A stretch of DNA of 64,000 bases from an uncultured Clostridia bacterium (GCA_934120135.1 CAKOTK010000006.1:18750-82749), one strand, 5' to 3'. Positions 9,319-17,865 are shown, numbered from the stretch's first letter. Notes: generated from the letters alone by a model not told the origin. Numbers and translations: made by a program.

Positions 9319-9347
9319 TTGAAAATTTTTAAAAGTTATATTATTAT
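9319..9347 (+). promoter_or_regulatory. Promoter of the pilin-1 leader transcript
   Basis: TTGAAA (9319-9324), 17-base spacer, TATTAT (9342-9347), preceded by AATTAAAGAAAAGTA. The same TTGAAA box, upstream string and 17-base spacing occur before pilin genes 2 and 3. Confidence 0.65.
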
Positions 9348-9393
9348 AAAAACAGTAAAAGTCTAAAGAAAAGTATAGAAAGAGGTACAAAAT

Positions 9394-9546
<153 letters not shown>

Positions 9547-9743
9547 CCTGTCTTTTTGTTGTGAAAAAATATTTAATTAGTGCAAACTTTTTTAGAGAAT
9601 TAAGGGAGAGTGATGTAAGACAGATTTTAATATTAAGAAATATATGCATAAAAATGCAAAGTAAAGAACTAGATGTATAAATTACAAAGTTCAAAAAAAT
9701 AAAAGAAAGGGTATGATAATATATCATATAAAAGGTACAAAAA

Positions 9744-11162
9744 ATGAAAGCAAAAAACAAAAGAGACTATTTAAAAGAAAGAGGTATTACATTAATTGCT
9801 TTAGTAGTAACTATTGTAGTATTATTAATATTAGCAGGAGTAAGTATAAATGCTCTATTTGGAGATAGTGGAATAATAAATAAAGCAAAAGATGCTCAAA
9901 ACAAAATGAACCAAGCGGAACAAAATGATTTAGAAGCAATAAGCAGTTTAAATGAATGGTTAGAAAGCAAAACAAATGGAAGCATGGGAGAAGATGACAA
10001 TCCATCAACAATACCTAAAATTTCAACATTAGTAGGAACAGTAGTAGACAAAAATACAAAAGCAGAAGATGCATATGGAAATAAAATAACAATACCAAAA
10101 GGATTTAAAATATTACCGCACGGAACAGAAGCAGGTTCGGCAACTTATACTTATAGTGGAGATACTATTCCAACAGTACAAGACGGAATAGTGATAGAAA
10201 ATGAAACAGATGGAAACCAATTTGTATGGGTACCAGTAGGAAAAATGAAAAATAAAGATAATACAACAAATACAATAACTTTGGGAAGATATAGTAATTT
10301 TACAGTACAAAATGGAATTTATACACCAGCCCAATCTGCAGAAAACTATACTGATGAAATAGAAGTTGGAAAAAACAATAAAGAAAATTATGTTATTGCA
10401 AAATTAAGTTTGCAAAGTGAAATAAAAATAAACAGAGCAATTCAATTAGAAGGAATAATAAATGATTCAAAAATTATTAAAACTGCAGGAGATATCTCAG
10501 CAGTAATAGAGTATAAAGAACTAAGCATATATAGGAATGGAAATTCAGCAACAGATTCAACAGCTCAAAATGCAACTGCTAGAGATTTAAAAACATTTAT
10601 AGAAACAAGCTTAGCAAATGGAGGATATTATATAGCGCGATTTGAAGCAAGTGGAACAACGTCAAAAATAGAATCAAAATATAAGCAAACAGTATTAGGA
10701 AATATAACACAACCAAATGCAGCAACATTAGCAAGAGAAATGTATGGAGAAGTAAAAGAAAATAATGAATTAGTGTATGCAAGTGATTTGGTAAATAGTT
10801 ATGCATGGGATACAGCAATAATATTTATACAAACATATTCAACAGGAGAAGATGCAAGTAGTTATGCAAGTAAAAATAAGGGACCAACTAATGGACAAGA
10901 AAATACAGGACTAAGTACTGACAAATATTGTAATATATGGGACATGTCAGGAAATGCAGCTGAATGGACAACAGAATACTCTACTTACTCTGACATTAGC
11001 GGCTTCGGCCCTTGTGTTCCTCGTGGAGGATATTACCGCACAGATAGTGGTTTAACAGATAGTAATTTAGTTGCTCATTACACTTCTAAACGCAACGGCA
11101 TCTACCGCACGACTGACAGCAGCAGCAATTTTTCTTTTAGACCCTTACTTTATGTAAAGTAG
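9744..11162 (+). CDS. Pilin-leader protein 1 with variable FGE/C-type-lectin domain
   Basis: 472 residues. A class III (prepilin-type) signal with processing site G14|I15 is followed by hydrophobic ITLIALVVTIVVLLILAG, the helix GDSGIINKAKDAQNKM, and a Ser/Asn-rich linker. Position +5 is Ala, not the usual Glu. From about residue 90 it carries a formylglycine-enzyme-like fold with the landmarks GNQFVWVPVG, ITLGRY, GGYYIARFEAS, NSYAWDTAIIFIQ, WDMSGNAAEWTTEYST, then PC..RGG and FRPLLYVK at the end. FGE catalytic cysteines are not evident, so a binding role is likelier than catalysis. The last 60 codons are the presumed DGR target. Expected to be an exported or pilus-associated surface receptor with diversified ligand binding. 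Confidence 0.75.
   Translation: MKAKNKRDYLKERGITLIALVVTIVVLLILAGVSINALFGDSGIINKAKDAQNKMNQAEQNDLEAISSLNEWLESKTNGSMGEDDNPSTIPKISTLVGTVVDKNTKAEDAYGNKITIPKGFKILPHGTEAGSATYTYSGDTIPTVQDGIVIENETDGNQFVWVPVGKMKNKDNTTNTITLGRYSNFTVQNGIYTPAQSAENYTDEIEVGKNNKENYVIAKLSLQSEIKINRAIQLEGIINDSKIIKTAGDISAVIEYKELSIYRNGNSATDSTAQNATARDLKTFIETSLANGGYYIARFEASGTTSKIESKYKQTVLGNITQPNAATLAREMYGEVKENNELVYASDLVNSYAWDTAIIFIQTYSTGEDASSYASKNKGPTNGQENTGLSTDKYCNIWDMSGNAAEWTTEYSTYSDISGFGPCVPRGGYYRTDSGLTDSNLVAHYTSKRNGIYRTTDSSSNFSFRPLLYVK
10978..11162 (+). other. Putative DGR variable repeat VR1
   Basis: Sequence after the conserved GAATGGACAACAGAATAC is rich in C-ending codons (GGC, TTC, AGC, CGC, AAC, TAC), unlike the rest of the gene. 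It ends in the invariant TACTTTATGTAAAGTA region shared with VR2 and VR3. Differences among the three VRs fall mainly in codons of NNC/NNT form, as expected if AAC/AAT template codons were A-mutagenised. Confidence 0.65.
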
Positions 11163-11171
11163 AACTGACCA

Positions 11172-11188
11172 TTGGTTCGAAGAACCAG
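11172..11188 (+). other. Hairpin 3' of VR1
   Basis: TGGTTC-GAA-GAACCA eleven bases after the stop codon. Hairpin or cruciform elements just 3' of the variable repeat are known to be needed for efficient DGR retrohoming. Confidence 0.6.
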
Positions 11189-11201
11189 AAAGAATACAAA
11201 G

Positions 11202-11547
11202 AATGTCGAAATTTGACATACGATTTTACTTGCAAAATGCAACTAAATGTAGTATAACAATACTTAACTTAGTTGCATTTTTTAGTGCAGTAAAACTCAA
11301 CAAATTTACATATACAAGGCAATAATTATTTTCAAAACAATATTTAAATTATTTTCTAACTTAGAGTTTCTAATTACTTAACCTTTATTTCATACAATTA
11401 TTTTTAATCAATATAGTTTAAAATCAATGTTATCTTAAATTTTCAATATTCTTTTAAAAGTTATTAACTCTATAAAAATTAAAATCTTAAAACATTAAAA
11501 TTCTAAAATTTCCACAAACAAAGAAAATATAAATTAGCAAGAAAGAG
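11202..11547 (+). repeat. Dispersed leader repeat, copy 1 (upstream of Rpn)
   Basis: About 345 bases, matched with scattered differences at 30022-30376. Both copies begin with AATGTCGAAATTTGACA and end GAAAATATAAATTAGCAAGAAAG, and both lie before an Rpn-type gene. The repeat contains a long hairpin with T6 and otherwise very AT-rich sequence without ORFs. It fills the gap 11163-11609. Confidence 0.8.
11234..11283 (+). terminator. Terminator after pilin gene 1 (inside the dispersed repeat)
   Basis: AAAATGCAACTAA pairs with TTAGTTGCATTTT around an inner AGTAT-aacA-ATACT hairpin, followed by T6. Confidence 0.75.
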
Positions 11548-11609
11548 AGGTGCGTTATTTTTATAAAAAAGATGCAGCTAAAATATAAAATTAAAGGAGT
11601 TGTTGTAAA

Positions 11610-12461
11610 ATGGAACAACAAAATAAAGTAGAACCAAGAAAGAAATATCCACCAAAGATAGATATAATATTCCAAGCAATATTTGGAGAAGTGGGAAGTG
11701 AGCACATAACAAAAGATTTTTTAGAAAAGATACTAAATAGAAAAATAGAAAAGATATCATTAGACAAAAATCCAATATTAAGGAGAGAACTAAAAGAAGA
11801 TAAATTAGGAGTACTAGATATAATGACAGAACTAGACGGGAAAGAAAAATGCAATATAGAGATACAGCTATCAGACAAAAGCAATATTATTGAAAGAGTG
11901 CTATACTATTGGTCAAGAATATATGCAAAACAATTAAAAGCAGGAAATTACTATGATAAATTAGAAAAAACAATAGTAATCCTAATAGCAGACTTTAATA
12001 TAAAAGGATTAGAAGAGCTAGGCTATCATAGTGTATGGAAGATAATGGAAACAGACAATGCTAAAAAGTTAATATTGACAGACAAGTTTGAGGTTGATAT
12101 AATAGAGCTTAGAAAAATCGAGGGTAAAGAGAAAGAAAAAGATCAATTATTAGACTGGCTAATGTTCTTAGAAAACCCAGAAAGTGAGAGGGTGACGCAG
12201 AAAATGGAAGAAAACGAGAACTTAAAAGAAGCAGTAGAAAAACTAAACAAAATAAATGAAGATGAAAAAATGCAAAGAATAATAGAGCTAAGAGAAAAAG
12301 CAATAAGGGACGAACATGCAATATACACAAAAGGTGTAGATGATGGTGCAAAAGAGAAAGAACTACAAATAGCCAAAAATATGTTAAAAAAAGGAATGAA
12401 TGTATCGGATATTATTGAAATTACAGGATTAACAAAAGAAGAAATAGAAAAATTAGTATAA
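11610..12461 (+). CDS. Rpn/PD-(D/E)XK nuclease family putative transposase
   Basis: 283 residues. The N-terminus has KYPPKIDIIFQAIFG, typical of the Rpn/TIGR01784 family, and the nuclease core LDIMTELDGKEKCNIEIQ (about residues 69-86) supplies the D...E-x-Q signature. The following RVLYYWSRIYAKQL helix is also family-typical. The Glu/Lys-rich C-terminus ends with the MLKKGMNVSDIIEITGLTKEEIEKL helix common to these proteins. Rpn proteins are DNA endonucleases linked to RecA-independent recombination; natural roles are uncertain and defence has been suggested. GGAG lies before the ATG. A second, decayed copy is at 30400. Confidence 0.82.
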   Translation: MEQQNKVEPRKKYPPKIDIIFQAIFGEVGSEHITKDFLEKILNRKIEKISLDKNPILRRELKEDKLGVLDIMTELDGKEKCNIEIQLSDKSNIIERVLYYWSRIYAKQLKAGNYYDKLEKTIVILIADFNIKGLEELGYHSVWKIMETDNAKKLILTDKFEVDIIELRKIEGKEKEKDQLLDWLMFLENPESERVTQKMEENENLKEAVEKLNKINEDEKMQRIIELREKAIRDEHAIYTKGVDDGAKEKELQIAKNMLKKGMNVSDIIEITGLTKEEIEKLV

Positions 12462-12521
12462 CACAGAAAATAGTAATAGTAAAAGGAAAAATTTCAAAAA
12501 ATTATTCAGAAGTAGCGTTTA

Positions 12522-12544
12522 ACCTTAAAAAAATTCGTCAAATC
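12522..12544 (+). repeat. 23-bp direct repeat, right copy
   Basis: Partner of 9165-9187 (one mismatch). It ends two bases before the rplU -35 box, so the island is inserted directly against the rplU promoter. Confidence 0.7.
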
Positions 12545-12545
12545 C

Positions 12546-12574
12546 TTGACACTAATACCATAATATGGTACAAT
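12546..12574 (+). promoter_or_regulatory. rplU promoter
   Basis: Consensus TTGACA (12546-12551), 17-base spacer, TACAAT (12569-12574). Confidence 0.8.
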
Positions 12575-12579
12575 ATTTA

Positions 12580-12660
12580 ACTGTAAGCCGCCTGAGTCGG
12601 GCAACTAAATATTGCTTTAAGCAATTGCCTTGTTATTTATGCTTAGCGAGTATACGAATA
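12580..12660 (+). promoter_or_regulatory. L21 leader (ribosomal protein autoregulatory RNA)
   Basis: The 5' UTR of rplU contains the string CTGTAAGCCGCCTGAGTCGG and the paired TATTGCTTTAAGCAAT hairpin typical of the Firmicute L21 leader. It is thought to bind L21 and repress rplU-rpmA. The assignment rests on position and recognisable sequence, not on folding. Confidence 0.65.
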
Positions 12661-12677
12661 TAGGAGGTGTACAAAGA

Positions 12678-13085
12678 ATGTACGCAATTATTGAAAGCTG
12701 TGGAAGACAATACAAAGTAACAGAAGGAGATGTAGTATTCTTCGAAAAATTAGAAGCAGAAGAAGGTAAAAAAGTAACATTTGATAATGTTGTTTTAGTA
12801 TCTGACGACAAAAAAGTAGAAGTTGGAGCTCCTTATGTAAAAGGTGTTAAGGTTGAAGGAAAAGTAGTTTCTCACGGTAAAGGCAAAAAGATTTTAGTTT
12901 ATAAATACAAAGCTAAAAAGAACTACAGAAGAACTCAAGGACATAGACAACCATACACTAAAGTAGAAATTACAAAAATAAAAATGCCTACTGAAAAATC
13001 AGAAGCAAAAGTAGAAAACGCTGAAGTAAAAGAAACAGCAGCTAAAGCTACTACAAAAAAAGCTACAACTAAAAAAGAAGCTTAG
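12678..13085 (+). CDS. rplU: Ribosomal protein bL21
   Basis: 135 residues from the ATG at 12678, preceded by AGGAGGTG. MYAIIESCGRQYKV is the standard L21 start, with later KKILVYKYKAKKNYRRTQGHRQPYT. A Lys/Ala-rich tail of about 30 residues (AKATTKKATTKKEA end) extends the usual 103-residue protein. It binds 23S rRNA in the large subunit. The gene ends with a TAG, confirming that TAG is a stop codon in this genome. Confidence 0.97.
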   Translation: MYAIIESCGRQYKVTEGDVVFFEKLEAEEGKKVTFDNVVLVSDDKKVEVGAPYVKGVKVEGKVVSHGKGKKILVYKYKAKKNYRRTQGHRQPYTKVEITKIKMPTEKSEAKVENAEVKETAAKATTKKATTKKEA

Positions 13086-13166
13086 ATTAAAATTTGAATA
13101 TATTATGGTAAAAACTATTAGAAAGATAGAAATACCCTAAAACAAAAATTGAAGGGAGTGAATAGG

Positions 13167-13442
13167 ATGGCTCATAAGAAAGGTCAAGGTAGTGTTAAGA
13201 ACGGTAGAGACAGTGAGTCTAAACGTTTAGGACTAAAAAGAGCAGATGGTCAAGTAGTTCCAGCTGGTAATATACTAGTAAGACAAAGAGGAACAAAAAT
13301 TCATCCAGGTACTAATGTTGGTATTGGTAGCGATGATACACTATATGCTAAAGTAACTGGAAAAGTTAAATTTGAAAGACTTGGCAGAGATAAAAAGAAA
13401 GTTAGCGTATATCCTGTTGAAGAAGGAAGTAAAGCTGAATAA
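13167..13442 (+). CDS. rpmA: Ribosomal protein bL27
   Basis: 91 residues from the ATG at 13167 after GAGTG. MAHKKGQGSVKNGRDSESK is typical L27; the N-terminal tail reaches the peptidyl-transferase centre. Many Firmicutes make L27 with a cleavable N-terminal extension and encode its protease (Prp) between rplU and rpmA. Here neither the extension nor a prp gene is present, and the intergene is only 81 bases. Confidence 0.96.
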   Translation: MAHKKGQGSVKNGRDSESKRLGLKRADGQVVPAGNILVRQRGTKIHPGTNVGIGSDDTLYAKVTGKVKFERLGRDKKKVSVYPVEEGSKAE

Positions 13443-13448
13443 AACATA

Positions 13449-13480
13449 AAAAACTCTATACTTGTGTATGGAGTTTTTAG
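13449..13480 (+). terminator. Terminator after rpmA
   Basis: AAAAACTCTATAC / GTATGGAGTTTTT with a TTGT loop. Confidence 0.8.
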
Positions 13481-13498
13481 TTGCCTAAAATTCTAAAT

Positions 13499-13865
13499 GT
13501 TACTGGTTAATGGTTTTTAATAGAAAAATCGATCAAGTCTGCTAGTCTGTAATATTAATGTAAATCTGTTAAGTGATAATAAACCTAGTGTAAGTATATA
13601 GACACCGTTGAAAATATGCAAGAAAAAATAAATGTCGAAAAAAGCCGATAGAAATTAAAGAAAAGTATTGAAAATAAAAAAATGTTATGGTATTCTTAAG
13701 TAAGATAAAAATTTAGATTTGCACATTGAAAATTTAATATAGAGTAAACCTGCGAAATACAGTTAAAAATGAGTAAATGTGCATAAAAAGGAAAAAATTG
13801 TACATACTAAATACAAGACAGAAAAAAGCAGAACAAAAATACTGAAGAAAGAGAGGAAGATAACA
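13499..13865 (+). repeat. Conserved pilin-cassette leader, copy A
   Basis: About 365 bases of noncoding leader, closely matched at 48262-48695. Homology begins abruptly at TGTTACT in both places, just after unrelated terminators. It includes the promoter and a likely structured 5' UTR: GCACAT (13721 area) can pair with ATGTGC just before the coding region in both copies, while the enclosed sequence differs. Confidence 0.75.
13668..13696 (+). promoter_or_regulatory. Promoter of pilin gene 2
   Basis: TTGAAA (13668-13673), 17-base spacer, TATTCT (13691-13696). Same context and spacing as pilin genes 1 and 3. Confidence 0.55.
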
Positions 13866-15278
13866 TTGAATAAAAAAGAGAATAAAATAAGTAAAGAGAT
13901 AAAAATAAATAAAAAATCAGCAAGAAGAAATTACTCAAAACAAACAGGTATTACTCTAATAGCGCTAGTAGTAACTATCGTAGTATTGCTAATTTTGGCA
14001 GGAGTAAGTATAAACGCTCTATTTGGAGATAGTGGAATAATAAATAAAGCACAAGATGCCCAAAACAAAATGGACCAAGCAGTAGAAAATGACCAAAAAG
14101 GAATAAATGAATTAAGTAATTGGTTAGACAGCAAAATAAATGGAAGCACAGGAGGAAACACAACTGGAGATGACACTCCAACAGAAAAGCCATTAATAAC
14201 AGATTCAAGTTTAACATCAGATGATAGAATAAATAGTGAAAGTACAACAGTAATAGCAAAAGATAAAAAAGGTAATCAAGTAGTAGTACCAGGAGGATTT
14301 AAAATTTCATCAGCTTCAGGAGAGACTGTACAACAAGGAATAGTAATAGAAGATAAAGAAGGAAATCAATTTGTATGGGTACCAGTAAGTAATATAAATG
14401 GAGATGGAAGTAATAAAATAGTAAAAGATGATGGAAGTGAAGTAGAAATAACATTAGGAAGATATACATTTGCAACAAGTAGTCCAGGAACACCAACTCC
14501 AATACAAAAAGGCTCAGAATATGCTCAAACAACAATAGCACAAGCAACAGCAGGTACGTTAGATACAAAATATGGAGTTGCAAAATCTACCTATTACTTT
14601 TATGAATTAAACGGTTCAAGAACGTCAAATGAATTAGATGATTTAACAGGAACAAATACAACAGCTAAAAACTTAAAAGAGTTTATAGAAAAAACAGAAA
14701 CAAATAAAGGCTTTTATATAGCACGTTATGAAGCAAGTTATGGAAGTGGATATAATAGTTCTGGAACAGATACAGCGGCAAAATTTGGAAATGCAAAACC
14801 ATTATCAAAGGTATCAACAGCAAAGAGTAAAAGTAGTATGAATTATACAGAAGGAACACTATGGAATTTTATAACTCAACCACAAGCAGCACTAGTAAGT
14901 CAAAATATGTATAAAAATGATAAATATGTAGAAAGTGATTTAATAAATAGTTATGCATGGGATACAGCAATAGTATATATACAAGCAATGGGAAATACAA
15001 ACTATGCAAATGCAAATAGAGATACAACAGGAAATAAAAGTTTAATGAATACAGGTTTAACAGGAGACGAAAAATGTAAAATATTTGATATGGCAGGAAA
15101 TACACAAGAATGGACCACAGAATACAGCACTTACACGCTTAGCAGTGATGCTTACCCTTGTACTAATAGGGGAGGCTACTACAGCTCTTCCTACTGTTAC
15201 ACGAGTATTCGTAGCTACCACTATGCGACTAACAGTTACAGCGACTTTTCTTTTAGGCCCCTACTTTATGTAAAGTAG
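13866..15278 (+). CDS. Pilin-leader protein 2 with variable FGE/C-type-lectin domain
   Basis: 470 residues from the TTG at 13866. I prefer it to an upstream GTG at 13779 because the homologous gene at 48696 starts at the same TTG behind GGAGG. The basic leader (KKENKISKEIKINKKSARR) ends at G28|I29, then a hydrophobic segment almost identical to protein 1. The body carries GNQFVWVPVSN, ITLGRYTF, KGFYIARYEASYG, INSYAWDTAIVYIQ, FDMAGNTQEWTTEYSTYT, PC..RGGYY and FSFRPLLYVK. The central part diverges more from proteins 1 and 3 than those do from each other, while the leader and the sequence after the stop are nearly the same as in gene 3. Likely a secreted or pilus-associated diversified receptor. 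A strong terminator follows. Confidence 0.75.
   Translation: MNKKENKISKEIKINKKSARRNYSKQTGITLIALVVTIVVLLILAGVSINALFGDSGIINKAQDAQNKMDQAVENDQKGINELSNWLDSKINGSTGGNTTGDDTPTEKPLITDSSLTSDDRINSESTTVIAKDKKGNQVVVPGGFKISSASGETVQQGIVIEDKEGNQFVWVPVSNINGDGSNKIVKDDGSEVEITLGRYTFATSSPGTPTPIQKGSEYAQTTIAQATAGTLDTKYGVAKSTYYFYELNGSRTSNELDDLTGTNTTAKNLKEFIEKTETNKGFYIARYEASYGSGYNSSGTDTAAKFGNAKPLSKVSTAKSKSSMNYTEGTLWNFITQPQAALVSQNMYKNDKYVESDLINSYAWDTAIVYIQAMGNTNYANANRDTTGNKSLMNTGLTGDEKCKIFDMAGNTQEWTTEYSTYTLSSDAYPCTNRGGYYSSSYCYTSIRSYHYATNSYSDFSFRPLLYVK
15121..15278 (+). other. Putative DGR variable repeat VR2
   Basis: Rich in TAC, AGC, CAC, GAC, TCC and similar codons between the invariant GAATGGACCACAGAATAC and TACTTTATGTAAAGTA ends. 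Its variable positions encode mostly Tyr and Ser, a composition common in DGR binding sites. Confidence 0.68.
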
Positions 15279-15287
15279 CACTGACCA

Positions 15288-15304
15288 CTGGTTCAATGAA
15301 CCAG
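15288..15304 (+). other. Hairpin 3' of VR2
   Basis: Perfect CTGGTTC-AAT-GAACCAG nine bases after the stop; identical at 50058-50074. Confidence 0.65.
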
Positions 15305-15360
15305 AAAAAATGAATAAATACGATGTTAGCGCTAATGCGTTTAACACGTACTTTAGCGCA
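15305..15360 (+). repeat. Conserved 3' end of the pilin cassette, copy A
   Basis: Homologous to 50075-50131. It contains the TTAGCGCTAA palindrome and ends at TTTAGCGCATC, where homology stops in both loci. Changes inside the hairpin arms are G/A or C/T transitions. Confidence 0.65.
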
Positions 15361-15369
15361 TCAAAAACT

Positions 15370-15396
15370 GGCGCCCCTAGCGGGGCGCCTTTATTG
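15370..15396 (+). terminator. GC-rich terminator after pilin gene 2
   Basis: GGCGCCCC-TAGC-GGGGCGCC then TTTATT. A second inverted repeat, CGCCTTTATTGTG / CACAATAAAGGCG (15386-15427), shares bases with its 3' arm, so only one of the two can form. The remainder of the gap to 15591 shows only a TATAAT box at 15552-15557 for yebC. Confidence 0.85.
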
Positions 15397-15591
15397 TGCT
15401 CGCAAATTTGCAAACACAATAAAGGCGAAACGTATATAAATTTTGCTATGATTTCAAGCGTTTACCTGAATATCGTTATAAAAAAACATTATCTAGGAAC
15501 TTCTAAATAATAAAATTTGTAAAAATACTACCAAAACTTAATATTGTGTGGTATAATAGTTGACGAAGTAAGAAAAAAGGAGGAGTTAACC

Positions 15592-16317
15592 ATGTCAGGA
15601 CATAGCAAATGGCATAATATTGCGGCTAAAAAAGGTAAAGCAGATGCAGCAAGAGGAAAAATATTTACAAAATTAGGTAGAGAATTATTAATTGCAGTAA
15701 AAGAGGGAGGACCTGATCCTGCTGGTAATTCTAAATTAAAAGATGTTATTGCTAAATGTAAAGCAAATAACATGCCAAATGATACAATCAATAATGCAAT
15801 CAAAAAAGCTTCAGGAGCTGGAAGCAATGAAAACTATGAAGAAATCATTTATGAAGGATATGGAGCAAATGGTGTTGCAGTTATAGTTGAAGCAAGTACA
15901 GATAACAAAAATAGAACAGCGGCAGATGTACGTCATGCATTTGATAAAGCTGGTGGAAACCTAGGAACAACAGGATGTGTATCATATTTATTTAGTAAAA
16001 AAGGTGTAATAGTAATTGATAAAACTACAACAAATCTATCAGAAGATGATATGATGATGTTAGCATTAGATAGTGGAGCAGAAGACTTTGAAGCAACTGA
16101 TGAATGTTATGAAATAACAACTTCACCAGAAGATTTTTCAAGAGTTAGAGAAGCTTTAGAAGCACAAGGATTAGAATTCTTAGAAGCAGAAGTACAAATG
16201 GTACCATCTACATACATTCAATTAAGTGAAAATGATGCACCAAAAATGCAAAGACTAATAGACATGTTAGAAGACCTAGATGATGTTATGAACGTATATC
16301 ACAACTGGGAAGAATAA
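15592..16317 (+). CDS. yebC: YebC/PmpR-family protein
   Basis: 241 residues from the ATG at 15592, preceded by AAGGAGGAG; an upstream GTG-type extension is not supported. MSGHSKWHNIAAKKGKADAARG is the invariant family start, followed by GGPDPAGNSKL and RTAADVRHAFDKAGGNLG. The family has long been described as a transcriptional regulator; recent work links YebC-type proteins to rescue of ribosomes on difficult sequences such as polyproline. It acts in the cytosol. Confidence 0.95.
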   Translation: MSGHSKWHNIAAKKGKADAARGKIFTKLGRELLIAVKEGGPDPAGNSKLKDVIAKCKANNMPNDTINNAIKKASGAGSNENYEEIIYEGYGANGVAVIVEASTDNKNRTAADVRHAFDKAGGNLGTTGCVSYLFSKKGVIVIDKTTTNLSEDDMMMLALDSGAEDFEATDECYEITTSPEDFSRVREALEAQGLEFLEAEVQMVPSTYIQLSENDAPKMQRLIDMLEDLDDVMNVYHNWEE

Positions 16318-16346
16318 TAAAATTTAATAAAATAGTTCTAAAACTA

Positions 16347-16389
16347 AAAACATAGCATATATATATTTATATATATGTTATGTTTTTTT
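16347..16389. terminator. Terminator between yebC and spoIIIAA
   Basis: AAAACATA-g-CATATATA / TATATATG-t-TATGTTTT stem followed by a T run. Confidence 0.75.
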
Positions 16390-16450
16390 ATGTGCCATTG
16401 GGGACGGAGAATTTTGGCACATTTTCAAATTTGATAAAGAGGTACAAGCT

Positions 16451-17344
16451 ATGGACGAAATATTAAATTTTTTACCAGAAGTATTAAAACAAAAAATCAT
16501 ATCCAGTAATATGAACAATATAGAAGAAATTAGAGTTAGAACCGCTAAGCCAGTTATATTAAAAAGCAATATAGATGAAAAAGTATTAGACTATATTACC
16601 ACTCCTGAAATGGTACTTCAAATTTTACAAAGAGTATGTGATAACTCTTTATATTCTTATCAAAGCCAAATATGTGAAGGCTTTATAACCTTAAAAGGAG
16701 GACATCGTATAGGAGTAACAGGAAATGCAATAATAAAAGACGGAAAAGTAGCAACTTTGAGTTATATTAGTAGTTTAAATTTTAGAATTGCAAGGCAAGT
16801 ACTAAATTGCAGTAATAGAGCTATTATACATATATTAAACAGAAATACTGTATGGAACACACTAATTGTTTCACCACCAGGTTTGGGTAAAACCACATTA
16901 TTAAAAGACATAATTAGAAGAATTAGTAATGGAATTCCAGAAATGAATTTCAAAGGTATTACTTGTGGTGTAGTAGACGAAAGAGGTGAAATATCTGCTA
17001 CATATAAAGGAATATCACAAAATGATTTAGGAATAAGAACAGATGTAATAGATAATATACCAAAAGCACTTGGAATGAAAATGTTAGTCAGGTCTATGAG
17101 CCCAAAGGTAATAATTGCAGATGAAATAGGAAGCAAAGAAGATATAGAAGCAATTGAATATGCAGTTAGCTCAGGAGTAAATGGAATATTTACAGCACAT
17201 GGGGATAGCTTAGAACAAATTAAAGAAAATCCAATATTAAGCCAATTAATACTAAATGGATATATAGACAAAATACTAATTTTGGACAACAAAAGAGATG
17301 TGCACTTGGTATATGAAAAACAAAACCAAAGAAAAGCAGTTTAG
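16451..17344 (+). CDS. spoIIIAA: Stage III sporulation protein AA (ATPase)
   Basis: 297 residues. Walker A PPGLGKTTLLKD is near residue 142 and the acidic strand KVIIADEIGSKEDIEA near 217-232. SpoIIIAA is the ATPase of the SpoIIIA-SpoIIQ feeding-tube complex between mother cell and forespore, related to secretion ATPases. First gene of an eight-gene operon; an AGAGGT site precedes the ATG. Confidence 0.95.
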   Translation: MDEILNFLPEVLKQKIISSNMNNIEEIRVRTAKPVILKSNIDEKVLDYITTPEMVLQILQRVCDNSLYSYQSQICEGFITLKGGHRIGVTGNAIIKDGKVATLSYISSLNFRIARQVLNCSNRAIIHILNRNTVWNTLIVSPPGLGKTTLLKDIIRRISNGIPEMNFKGITCGVVDERGEISATYKGISQNDLGIRTDVIDNIPKALGMKMLVRSMSPKVIIADEIGSKEDIEAIEYAVSSGVNGIFTAHGDSLEQIKENPILSQLILNGYIDKILILDNKRDVHLVYEKQNQRKAV

Positions 17345-17355
17345 GAGGAAATAAA

Positions 17356-17865
17356 ATGTTAGCTTTTAGATTATTTATATTAGCTATGATTATAGTTACA
17401 AGTAGCATAATAGGAATACTATTTTCTAAAAAGTATGCAAACAGAGAAAAGGAAATAAAAGAAATGAAAAATGCACTTAATATGTTTGCAACTAAAATTA
17501 AGTTTACATATGAGCCTATTCCAAATGTTTTTATGGAAATAGCAAACAAAATAGGAGGGAATGTTGGAAGCATTTTTGACAGAGCAGCAAATAGAATGAA
17601 AGAGGTTCCAGCAGGAGACGCATGGATACAAGCTTTACAAGAAACCAAATGTAATTTGAATCAAGAGGACATTTCTGTAATGCAAAATTTAGGAAGATTA
17701 CTAGGACAAACTGATTTAGATGGACAACTTAGTGAAATTGAAGTAGTAAATGATTTTTTGACTGCACAACTAGAAAATGCTTCAGAAGAACGTAGAAAAA
17801 ACGAGAAAATGTATAGAACCTTAGGCTTAGTCACAGGACTAACAATTGCGATTATACTAATTTAA
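17356..17865 (+). CDS. spoIIIAB: Stage III sporulation protein AB
   Basis: 169 residues. A hydrophobic segment at each end (about 3-22 and 152-168) flanks a helical domain with the family sequences NRAKEI-like (YANREKEIKEMKNAL) and EDISVMQNLGRLLGQTDLDGQ. It resembles type II secretion inner-membrane components in length and topology. GGAGG lies before the ATG. Confidence 0.92.
   Translation: MLAFRLFILAMIIVTSSIIGILFSKKYANREKEIKEMKNALNMFATKIKFTYEPIPNVFMEIANKIGGNVGSIFDRAANRMKEVPAGDAWIQALQETKCNLNQEDISVMQNLGRLLGQTDLDGQLSEIEVVNDFLTAQLENASEERRKNEKMYRTLGLVTGLTIAIILI

Noticed and set aside
13629..13650. Sigma-D-like promoter (TAAA ... GCCGATA) upstream of pilin gene 2
   Set aside because: Spacing is 11 bases rather than about 15, and the motif is not kept in the leaders of genes 1 and 3, whereas the TTGAAA box with 17-base spacing is.
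13700..13860. c-di-GMP riboswitch before a pilin gene
   Set aside because: I looked because type IV pilus genes in Clostridia can be controlled this way; no recognisable conserved core of either class is present.
15310..15510. 66-codon ORF after pilin gene 2
   Set aside because: It runs through the conserved cassette end and the GC-rich terminator, has no ribosome site and no coding character.
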